In this document: piece after piece, positions 32,124 through 41,391 of the stretch
How positions within the stretch are numbered: the first letter of the stretch is position 1
Layout of the letters: every line of letters starts with the position of its first letter
Notes under the pieces: generated by a model
Told to the model about the DNA's origin: nothing
Databases searched by the model: none
The model's input: only the letters and a program-made list of their open reading frames with translations
Translations under genes and position numbers: made by a program
Assembly: GCA_905178155.1 (NCBI GenBank)
Contig: CAJINV010000004.1
Coordinates: 3,063,014 to 3,127,013, forward strand
Length of the DNA stretch: 64,000 nt
Source: Amoebophrya sp. A120
Lineage: Eukaryota > Sar > Dinophyceae > Syndiniales > Amoebophryaceae
Direction: 5' to 3'

Positions 32124-34025
32124 TTATTTTTCACAAGACGGGGCTTCGGATGGACTCCCACTCCACCATTGACCTTCTTGAAATGTACCCCCAGTTCCAG
32201 AACCATCTTCCGCCCCCACTTCCAGATCATTTCCGAAGCCTTCGACAAAGCTGGCCCTGGCCCTTGCCGCTGTATCACTCCCATTAACCCGAGTCCTCCA
32301 CCGGTTCTCTTCTGGGATGCGATGGATGGGCTCCCACGGGTCCCCCCGGTCTTCATACGCTCCGGGTCTTCCCGCTTCTTGCTGCGTCTGCCCATCTCCT
32401 GGACGGCCATGTCCTGCACGCGGCGCTTCAGGGCGTGGGAAGCATTTCTGTACTCTACGACGCATGATCAGAGCCTCGTCGCGGCTGTTTGCGACGGTAG
32501 CAGGCGGAGCATCAGCATGGGTATGGAGAGGCCGTTGCGGTGGCCCCCTGCGTTGCCGCAGCTGCGATCTGACGTCAGCAGGTGGCGCATCAACATGGAC
32601 AGGGCCACCCACCTCGCGGCCGACGAGACCTCCCAGACGAGACGACGAAGCAGCAGCAGCGCCCGGAGCCGGCATGTCAGAACGTTGCGACATGTCGTTA
32701 GCGTTTTGCTGCGCAGTTGTATCATGAACGGGCTTCGACGCTCCTTGCAGGGCCAGAGCATCTCCTTCCGGAGCAATTTCTTGCGACCGACCTCCGGGCG
32801 GACCTCCATCCTGGCCCTCGGTGGAGGCGGAGAGCTTCCGCTGCTCGATGCGTCGGCCATTCTCAAGCCAGGCTTCGACAGCCGCTTCGACAGCCTTGAG
32901 AAGCCGAGCTAAGACTTCAGGATCTTGTCGCCGAGCAGGTTCAAGTTGACGGACCATGTCCTCGAAAAAACCTTGGCAGAATGAGGACCTTTTCTTGACA
33001 CTGCCGCGGAGCAGCTGAGGTCGGATATCAGGATGTTGTCGCCCAGCAGCTTCAAGTTTGCGGACCATCTCCTCGCGCCAAAGCCGGCATAATGCAGCAT
33101 CGTGACGGCAGAATTCAGTATCTTGACGGCAGATTTCAGCATGTTGACGGGCCATCTCGTCGAATCGTCGGCCCATCTGCTCGTCGAAATGACGGCCGGA
33201 CTCGTCGAGCTTGCGACCTCCCCGAGATGACGAGGCAGCGCGCGGCGGCGCCGCCGTATCAGGCCGTTGCGGTGGCCCCCTGCGTTGCCGCAACTGCGAT
33301 CCGACGGCAGCAGGCCGCGGCGCACCAACATGGCTGTGGCTATACACCTCGCCGACGGCGAGACCTCCCAGACGAACCGACGAAGCAGCGGCAGCGTTAG
33401 CGCTTCCCTGGTGCGCAGCATAAGGAAGGGGCTGCGACAGTCCTTCTCCTTGCGGAGCTGGAGGAGCACCTCCTTCCGGAGCACCTTCTTGCGACCCGTC
33501 TCGTCCTGGCGGATCTCCATCCTCCTGGCGGTGGCGCAACATGAAGATAAAAAGCGCCCCACCCGCTAGCGCGACCTGCTCAGAAGACCACACGACCAGC
33601 GCTGACACTTGGCAAAAATTTGTGGCGTGTCACGAAGAAGTTTTTGCTGTATGATCTTTTTCCCAAAAAGAAGACAACACACGTCACATACACACACACA
33701 CACACTACTAAATCAATTGCAATAACATCACTTACATATTTTTTGGAATAACTACACTGTCCGGGTCGTGTGGGGCGCTTTTTAATATGATAGGACGACC
33801 ACCGCAACAACGGGCGATGCACGACCGCACAAATCCGGAACGTTGATCGTCGTGCCCTCGTCGCCGTGGTGAAAGTAGTTGTTGAGATCCAGCAGCAGCA
33901 GCCCCTGTCACACGACCCCCACTGGCGGCAAGAAGGCGGGAATTGGCGCTGTCGGCGAACAGCGCAGACACCAGGACCAACGGAAACCGAAACATTGGAT
34001 TGTAGTTGTACTTCCTCAATGTCAT
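32124..34025 (-). CDS. Secreted or membrane protein with internal duplication (hypothetical), 583 aa
   Basis: Two exons, 34025-33758 and 33607-32124, joined by a 150-bp GT-AG intron; the join recreates one frame to the stop. An alternative start at MFRFPLVLVSALFAD (33995) would give a classic signal peptide. A second hydrophobic segment (VALAGGALFIFML) lies at about residues 100-113, so it is either secreted or a membrane protein. The rest is Arg/Gln/Pro/Glu-rich and probably helical (RRFDEMARQHAEICRQDTEF). A module ending in SQLRQRRGPPQRP occurs twice (about residues 165-205 and 405-445), reflecting a DNA duplication with about 732 bp offset. No family recognised. The region's composition is GC-rich and unlike its AT-rich flanks. 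Confidence 0.6.
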
Positions 34026-35530
34026 GGTGAGAATGTTGATGATCAAGAGTTGAAAATAATGATCGTATCTGTAATTATATAACAGGTGAAGATATAAATT
34101 CGCTTTGTTTCAAAAGTAGAACTTGTGGATTTTTTCAAAACTAGAACTTGTGGATGAAGCAGACGAAATTCGTTGCAAAACGTTGAAAAGTAGTAGCACT
34201 TTTTATCTTGTTGTACCTCTCGACGAGAGACAAGGCTGTAGTGATCATGAAACAAGGCGGAATAAAGTCTGATGGAGCCGGAGAGAGACCCTACTGTTTC
34301 TGTTGTTCCAAGAAATTGCTGACCGATCGTACCGATGAATCTTCGACAAAATATTCAAACATTCGTTTAAGTAGCATTGCACATGCCCTTCTCTCAGCGA
34401 TGTTGTTTCATTTTCAACCGCGAACGAGAGGCCAGGATCAATTTCAAGGATCAATATCGCGCGATTTCCAGATGATCTTTTGACGGCGCGACAATGCTAC
34501 AACACTCCCGTGGCTTCAACTGAAGTTACGGAGTGTTGGAAATGGAAAACAATTTGCTGCAGCTCCGTGAGTTCCGTCACCGATTCGATCAGATCGGGTT
34601 CTTACCATAGTTCAAAGCTCAATCTTCCCAGTTGTGGATTTTCGAACAATATTGATCTAAGGTCAAGACTTTATCAACCGAAATGCGCATATTTTTCCAG
34701 ATGGGTCGTGAGTTCTACTTCGAGTGATCCGACTATGATCCGTCTCAGACAACTACAACTTCTGCTTACACGGGAAGTCGAAGTAGTGGACAAGAAGGCC
34801 GTCGTCGAGGACTTCTCCTTGTCCCCCAGCAGCATATATGCTTGTTGAGCCAGCATAAAAATTACGATTGGTATACTAGAGACCACAAGTTGCGAACACC
34901 TGCGCGACTCAGCCGTACAACTTTGTTCCGGTTCGCCGAGCCTCATGCGTCCTGCAGGCGAGCTGCAGGCTCGCCGGAAATGGGAAAAAGATTCGCTGCC
35001 TCAATTCTGTTGTTCTTGATCTTGTATCATGTTGTCCTTGTCGTCATTAACATTATAAACCAGGAGGGCCTGCTGCTGCTGGTAGGGTGGGTGTAGTAGT
35101 AGAAGTTCCGGATCACGTCCTGAAAGAGCAATGGCGTCACTGTTCTTACAAGGAAATGGTGGACCAGTGCCAGCTTGTTCAGGCAGCGCCAGCCGTGATT
35201 ACAGGATGAACGAAATGGACCACAAGTGTGCGAGGACTCACTTCCCGCTTACATCTTCGGGAACAGCGCTCGGCTTCCCCGCAGGTCTTGCTCCGGTTAT
35301 TTTGTCACCATACCTTGTTGGTGTATAATGTTTCACTTCTTTGATAGTTTTTGACACTCATTTCAAAGGGACGAAAGAAAAAGACAATGTAATGCAAGCT
35401 TCTTAGACAAAACACGATTTGATTTGTCAAGACATCGACCACATGTTATATAAAGATAAACTACAAAGCGGAGAGATGCGAAGAAACGCCAAGGCTGCTG
35501 CAGCAAAACGCAAAATGAAAAGTCGCAAAA
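34026..35530. other. Intergenic, with a short hairpin
   Basis: No supported gene; the longer frames lack ATG starts. A small perfect hairpin lies at 34957-34975 (GGCGAGC, loop TGCAG, GCTCGCC). Confidence 0.45.
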
Positions 35531-35690
35531 AAAAATACGCTTTCGGCGGCGCGAAGTGCTCCATGGCGACGGTGACTTTGGGCGCCACCGGCTTGTCGCC
35601 CCAGGCTTCGACCTTGACGTTATTCACCACGCACGCGCCAGCCTGTGCTTCGGGCCCCCGGGCACAGAAAAACCCCGAACCACCCACGTC
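35531..35690 (-). pseudogene. Gene fragment paralogous to the 70-aa gene at 36531-37265 (introner-free copy)
   Basis: On the minus strand the frame reads NNVKVEAWGDKPVAPKVTVA, then MEHFAPPKAYFF, matching the C-terminal part of the 70-aa protein at 36531-37265. Here CATGG (35562-35566) is uninterrupted, whereas the other copy has IE15 inserted between two CATGG copies. Downstream, the stop codon after AYFFW is missing and the frame continues. Upstream sequence is unrelated. It could be a partial genomic duplication or a retro-copied fragment, or a live exon of another gene. Confidence 0.6.
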
Positions 35691-35844
35691 GCGCAGGAGG
35701 TGTCAATAAGCTCGGGCCATTCATCAATCTGGAGTCGATGGCGAAAGCTTCGCGCCAGCCAGGAAATAAACAACTCACACTCCCCCAAGAGGCAATCAAG
35801 CAGCGGTCCTTCCGCCAGGGAGAGACCTAAAAGAGGGCAAGGAA

Positions 35845-36100
35845 GGCGAAATGGCGGCCCCCGAGACACCTTCCGCAGGAAGGCAAAACGGAATCCCCCG
35901 AGACTGACACCATCCCCAGGAAGGCGAAATGGAAACGGAATCCCATGAGCAATGGGTCTCCCGAGAGGAGGCGAAGCGGGAATGTAACTCCGAGAGGGAC
36001 GGATGGATCTTCCGAGGGAAGGCGAAATGAAGACGGAATTCCCAGAGACACACCCCTTCCGAGGGAAGGAGACACAAATGGAATCCCTCCCTGGAACTTC
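35845..36100. repeat. Degenerate minisatellite (GGGAAGGCGAAATG...GGAATCCC units)
   Basis: Five to six diverged copies of a roughly 40-60 bp unit with core GGAAGGCGAAATGGAAACGG then AATCCC, alternating with CGAGAG/GACACC spacers. Minor related units extend to about 36340. Open on the minus strand by chance of composition, but I see no gene. Confidence 0.7.
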
Positions 36101-36375
36101 GCAAGGCGAAAGCCTCGAAAACTTTCGGCAAAGAGCCGTAAAACAAGACGGGCGCGCGAAGGTTAGCTATAACATTACTCGCCACGTCTCTATCGACCAG
36201 AGGAAGAAAAGCCAGACACCTTTGATGAACGTGGCCGCCTTTCAAAAAAAATAGCGGAGAACTTTAGGCGCGAGGGTGTGGAAGCCACAAAACACAAAAA
36301 GCGCAGCAGATAGATTCTTCCAAGGGGAGGCATTGCGAGGCGAAGGACTGATGGGGATGAAGTTGTCGTGGTGGT

Positions 36376-36531
36376 TTACTTGATTCCATTCCACCACTTG
36401 ATAGATTCCAGATAGTAACTTGATTCCATGTAACTTGATTCCGGGTTTAACTTGATTCCATATAACCTGATTCCAGGCCTAACTTGATTCCAGTTAACTT
36501 GATTCCATGACCTCAACTTGATTCCTTGTTT
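36376..36531. repeat. Minisatellite of TAACTTGATTCCA units
   Basis: About nine copies of a 13-18 bp unit (TAACTTGATTCCAKR) immediately downstream, in transcription sense, of the stop codon of the 70-aa gene. It would lie in its 3' untranslated region. Confidence 0.85.
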
Positions 36532-37265
36532 TACCAAAAAAAATACGCTTTCGGCGGCGCGAAGTGCTCCATGGTATGGCGTTCTCAAAAGTTACATTCT
36601 CAAGTGTTACATGAATTTGTGATGCAAGAATGGCAAAACTGAAAGGGCGAAGACTGCGTCTCTTGCATGACAGATTTCGCGCAGATTCTCAGCCTGTTTG
36701 GGCCTTCCAGAATTTGTAATGCGCAGCAGCTTGATCGCGTCGAATCTGATTGGGGTTCTGTATGACAAATTCATGTAACAGTTGAGAATGTAACAATTGA
36801 GAACACCATACATGGCGACGGTGACTTTGGGCGCCACCGGCTTGTCGCCCCAGGCTTCGACCTTGACGCTGTTAAATTTGTGCGTGATCCACTCCTTGTG
36901 GGTATCCATAACAAAACAACCATCCCCATCCATTTTTTGCATGACAAATAGTGGCATTTATGCACATTTTGCATGACAAATTGGATGTGGATGGCTCTTT
37001 TCTTGTAGATACTAGGCGCACTCTTTGTACACCCGGTCCTGGATCACCGGCTGCTGGTATCCTGTGCAAAAGTATCGCACTCCCACTCGTAGTAATTATC
37101 GCAGTCATGCATTACAGATTTTTTTCTCAATGTAAATCCGCATTACAAATTCTATTTCTCATGCTGATGAAATTTGTCATGCGATTTGTACTACTAGAAG
37201 TAAGATGCTTTTGCATTTCATAGCTGGGCCTCTCGCGCAAAGTTGTCTCCCCCGCGCCGGGCCAT
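36531..37265 (-). CDS. 70-aa protein interrupted by three introner elements (hypothetical)
   Basis: Exons 37265-37223, 37057-37012, 36902-36808, 36574-36531. After removing three elements with five bases each, 213 nt remain: 70 codons and a stop. The protein begins MARRGGDNFAREAQ, continues PVIQDRVYKECAHKEWITHK and VKVEAWGDKPVAPKVTVA, and ends EHFAPPKAYFFW. At the second element the two 5-mers differ (CCTAG/CCCAC); keeping the left copy would give an in-frame TAG, so the right copy must be retained there. Introner sequence (507 bp) exceeds coding sequence more than twofold. No domain recognised. A C-terminal fragment is duplicated at 35531-35690. Confidence 0.72.
36575..36807. mobile_element. 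Introner element IE15 (family B), with an empty paralogous site nearby
   Basis: 233 bp. Ends TATGG...GTTCTCAAAAGTTACATTCT and complement. Perfect duplication CATGG on the plus strand (36570-36574 and 36808-36812). The same sequence without the element, and with a single CATGG, is at 35540-35620. Confidence 0.95.
36903..37011. mobile_element. Introner element IE16 (family E)
   Basis: 109 bp, the shortest here. Arms contain CCATCCCCATCCA and its diverged complement, and the loop holds two GCATGACAAAT boxes. Flanks CCTAG and CCCAC have diverged. Related to IE14. Confidence 0.88.
37058..37222. mobile_element. Introner element IE17 (family C)
   Basis: 165 bp. Ends contain GTGCAAAAGTATCGCACT and a complement ending TTTTGCA. 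Perfect duplication CCAGC (coding strand). Removal gives FAREAQ|QPVIQD. Confidence 0.93.
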
Positions 37266-37353
37266 GTTGGGGGTAGCCGAGAAGGGTAAACTAGAGAAGA
37301 AAGGATAAGTTCCACCTAAAAGGAAATACGGTTTGGTTATTTTGCGCCGGCAG

Positions 37354-37638
37354 TTATGAAGATTCAGCGCTAAAAGATTTCCAGTCGTCCAGCACGCTAC
37401 ACCGATACAGCGAGTGCGAGCCGGTCGGTATCGCAACGGAAAGTTTGTTCATCGTAACGAACACGACCTGCAAACAAGCGCCCTCCACGACATTTTTCTC
37501 ATCCCTCAGCCCTACCACTGACTCTTGCTCCTGGTGCGCGAAAAAGAACGAACGAATGACCTCCTCGCCTCTGCTGCGACCCGCATCCGCCCGGGAGCGG
37601 CAAGTAGATCGTTGATGGAAAATCAATAAAAACTGCAT
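37354..37638 (-). CDS. Hypothetical protein, 94 aa (tentative)
   Basis: ATG-initiated frame lying 88 bp upstream (in transcription sense) of the 70-aa gene. Composition is ordinary rather than low complexity (QESVVGLRDEKNVVEGACLQ, MNKLSVAIPTGSHSLYRCSV), which argues for coding. No domain recognised. It could be one exon of a larger gene; I could not find convincing partner exons. Confidence 0.35.
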   Translation of the reverse strand: MQFLLIFHQRSTCRSRADAGRSRGEEVIRSFFFAHQEQESVVGLRDEKNVVEGACLQVVFVTMNKLSVAIPTGSHSLYRCSVLDDWKSFSAESS

Positions 37639-38148
37639 GCGATCTCTCCAAGCCGAAGTAGAAGTTCAGAAGCGAAGTGCGAAATGACGAACCTTCTGTG
37701 GTCGCAGACAAGGCTGGTCATGGCTCCGCAGAACCTGCGGAGCTCGGTCCCGCACCAGGGCCGTCGATTTTTCTTAGAAACTGAAACACAAGAAAAAAAA
37801 TCCGAAATGAAAATGACATCACAACAGCTCCGGCCTATATTACTCCAACGCGTAATTCAGGCGGGAAGTAGATTAAGATTTTATCTTGTTGCTCTTGATG
37901 CTGCGCAAAATTCTCACTATATTTCAAAGTTCAGAATCTGTAAAAGAAGAAGAACTGTGGTCTGATTCGCAAAATACAACCAACAAGTTGTTCGAAACAA
38001 ATATCAAAAAGAGGCTGAGGTTCCGTATTATATCATCAACCTCCCACGCAGCAGCAGCACAGCTTCCGGGGGGTCAGCGTATGCGTGTCGCGGCTCCTTC
38101 TGAGGCGCCACCCAGGCAGGGGGGGTGGTCGCTGGTCAGCGTGTCATC

Positions 38149-39161
38149 CTAGAAGAATCCGATTCGCTCTCGCAAACACTTCTGCTCGTCCGGCGAAGTT
38201 GACACGCACAGTACATCGATCGCCTGCTCCCCTTCCTGATTACCTGTTGCGCGCCTTGTGTTCGATGTTCGTGAATGTGGTCGCATGAAGATGCCGAACG
38301 TTTCACCACACCGGCCCTCTCGCGAGGACGATTTGGAGGTCGAATCCCCTTCCAAAAGCTTGCTCATTCCCGCGGCACCACCAGCAAGCACGATCGCGAG
38401 CTCGTTCATGCTTTCGAGCGATGGAGAGCTGTGACCGTGGACCTGGGAGCATCATGGTGAGTTGTGGTGCGCTTGTACTATTTGTAAGACGCTGATGATG
38501 CAACATGGAGGTGCTACTAGTCGCTGTTGCAATATTTGAAATGTTCTTTCCATGAGTGTACGTATAATAGATACCACATATTTTCATCTGGATCTGTTAT
38601 TGTATGTAGGATGCACAGCCTCAATATCATCGCAGCTCGTCCTCCAGCGGAATTTGTAAAAGAAGTGCTAATCTAGCATCTTCATGATCATGCAATTAGA
38701 AAGCCCTATTCACAATAGAATACCTCCTGCATCGCCGGGCCATTGTACGGATCCGTGGCTTCCGAAATGTCTTCCCCCGGGGCGAGACTCGGTGTGGGCG
38801 CGTCCATGGTGTCCCCCAAATCGGGGTTCGCGTCGTCATCGTCGTCCTCCTCATCGTCCACAAAGGAAGAAAAAAGCTTCTTCGTCCGCGCTGTTGCAGC
38901 GGCGAGCCAGGAGGTGGTGGACGAGGCTCCTGGTGCTGCTAGCACTCCACCGCTAGTACTTTTCGCTTGTGATATCGAACTTCTGGTAGTACTGGCAGGC
39001 TGATGCGGGTGAAGATGAATGGGTGGCTGAAAAAGTGAAGCAGCGGTCTCCTGTGGTCCTCCAGTTGTTGGATCATGTAACCCGTTCCGGCTTGCGCTAC
39101 CTGACGAAGAGAAAAAGGAGCTCGACGCTGCAAGGTTTGGGTGGAGACGCCAAGCCAACAT
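38149..39161 (-). CDS. Hypothetical protein with acidic linker, 243 aa
   Basis: Two exons, 39161-38724 and 38442-38149, joined by a GT-AG intron (GAG|GTATTC ... CTCCCAG|GTC) that keeps frame. The first exon encodes a Ser/Ala/Pro-rich region and an acidic run (FVDDEEDDDDDANPDLGDTM). The second encodes a more ordered segment (LESMNELAIVLAGGAAGMSK) and ends in a charged stretch (SPDEQKCLRERIGFF). ATG start chosen at MLAWRLHPN. No family recognised. The intron is inferred from sequence only. Confidence 0.5.
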
Positions 39162-39804
39162 GTTCGTCCTTTATTGTTACGATTTCCAAAACCAAGTTCA
39201 AAACGCAGCACAGAATAAACCAGTACGCCAAGGGTAAGATGAAAGCTACGGCTATGTATTTTTGTTTCCTTTACCTACAAAACTTTCCATCCTAAATGAC
39301 GAGGACGCTCCCTCGTGACGTTCATTCTACAGCACCACACAAAAAAAAGCTACGAACAACGCGAACGCAACTAAAAATCGACTGGTAATTCTCTCTTCTG
39401 TCTCAAATTCGATAAAGCGACTGACCCGACCGCACTGCCGCAGGGGCACTTCGCAATTTTAGTAGAAGAGCATGATGGACGACACAGAGACTGTAACTCA
39501 GTTTTGTTTTTAAAGTGGCACAGCATGATTAGCGAGTAACAACAACACTCAAATGCTAATCTCATCTCGCTGCCCGTGGACATATTCGACACGAAGACGA
39601 AAACTGAACACCTTCCAGCCACTGCATATTTGTTGGGTGTCGGCGCTCCTTTGATTAACCGATGGGAACACGACGACGACGAGTGAATTCATAGTCGTCG
39701 ATCTTCGTTATTTAGGATTTTTTGTGCGCGTACTTATGCAGCTTCCTCACCAGAAGTGGTCGGTATTGAAGATGAAATTTTGTCCCAGCATCTTCAAGAG
39801 GCAA

Positions 39805-40405
39805 CTAATGCCCCGCCCTCTGTGAAATGAAGTTCATTTGCTCTTGCGACATCTTCACTAGGTCTCTTTTCGCCTTTTTGTGCCATCTTCGAATCTTTTC
39901 CGTATCTTTGATGATCTGGTAGTGGCCGCTCTTGATTTCGTTTTCTGCCTTCCGTGCCTTCTTCGCGGCACGCTTCTTTGCGGCGGCGACCTGGGGATAG
40001 AATTAAAAATAGTTTTGTATTAGTATTTGTTTTTCATGAGCAATCAGATTGGGACTGCTCTTTCGGTTTTGGTTCGTGGTTGAACACGGAGTCAGCTTCT
40101 ACTTTGTTTTTTCATCAACATTATGCATGGCCTATATCTCATTCCCAGAACCTCAGCGTTCGTACTTATTCCTTTGTATTCCAGTTTGAGTGAAAGAAAA
40201 ATTAAAATAAAGTAAATACCCTCTTTGCTTTCCCGCTCTCCAGCAATGATTTCTCGAGATCCTTAATCGCTTGCAGGTCCCGTTTCTCCTTTTTCCTTTC
40301 CTCATGCGTTTTCACACTGACATTTCTGTTTTTGTTCGCGCTTGCCCGCTCGTGTGGTCGCAACAACTTCTTTTTTGTTGACAAGGCCCGCCCGAGACGA
40401 CCCAT
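39805..40405 (-). CDS. Small basic protein resembling Cgr1/CCDC86 (nucleolar rRNA-processing family)
   Basis: Two exons, 40405-40220 and 39990-39805, with a GT-AG intron; 123 aa from MGRLGRALSTKKK (an in-frame extension upstream has no ATG). Very Lys/Arg-rich and helical throughout. The C-terminal part YQIIKDTEKIRRWHKKAKRD has the spacing of the Cgr1/CCDC86 signature (hydrophobic, x-x-x-K-[IL]-x-R, then KK-x-x-R). The preceding Lys/Ala-rich helix (AAKKRAAKKARKAENEIKSG) also fits. In yeast and animals this family acts in the nucleolus in 60S ribosomal RNA processing. The match is by eye and short; another basic nucleolar or ribosome-associated protein is possible. Confidence 0.6.
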
Positions 40406-41391
40406 TTTTTGTCTTTTTTGTTCCGCTTTTGAAGAGTCCAACCAGGAAAATTTATGATGAAATACTCAAAGCGGCTTTCGGTTTTGCGTGTTTTCTACGT
40501 AAACGTTTCAGGAGAAAAAGTGATTGCCTAGTGATAAGTCCTCTTTTTCCAAATCTTGATCTAAACAAGTTCAACAAAAGTTGTAGAGCCTGGTGGTGGA
40601 TAGAGGTGCAATGAGTATCCAAATGGAATCGACTAGTGGCAGGGACAGTTCAACATCGATGTATGCAGGGAACAAGAAGTCGGAATATCCAACATCGCAG
40701 AGCATCAGGTAGAAGATCGGATCCATCGCTGATCAAGATCAAGTGAAGCTAAAGGAGATCCTCGTCGGATCTTCTGTCGTCGTAAATTGTTCCTAGTTGT
40801 TCTTCGCGTGATCTTTGCGTGAGCAAAAAGAAGTGAATCCGGCTCTAGAAATTCCTTGCGGATCTGATCGTTTGTCTTGATTTGTTGCTGACACAAGTAT
40901 TTGCTATTTGCGTAATAGTACGGCATTATCATTAACACTCTTATCGCCGTTTCTAAGCTTCTCGTGCTCAGCAATCGCACAGTAGCACGAAGTCAGTCTC
41001 AGACATGCCGAGGAGGCCTGCGACAACGTCTTCTTTCAGGAGTTCGTTGAGGCGCTTCTAGTAGTTGTACACAGGGAACTTTTACTTCAATACAACAGCG
41101 TCATCCACTTATTCCGCGATTCTCACGACAAGCTAAAGGCCGCTGTCCTGATTTCGCTTTTTTCGTGCCGCATTTCTGCTTCCGGTTCCGAAGGCAGAGG
41201 CACTGGCACAAGATGCAAAATAGTTGTTTGACGATGTCATTGTCTAAGACTAAGAGTACAGCGAACTACTGCTCAACTACTTCTCTACTACTACCAAGTA
41301 CTTCACTTACACAGCTAGCAGGTGAATCTTAACATCTGCAAACATCTTCATCTACTAGCACTTCCACTTCACGACAAGACGCTTCATTTTT
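40406..41391. other. Intergenic, no supported gene
   Basis: About 1 kb, short frames only. Nothing recognised. Confidence 0.5.
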
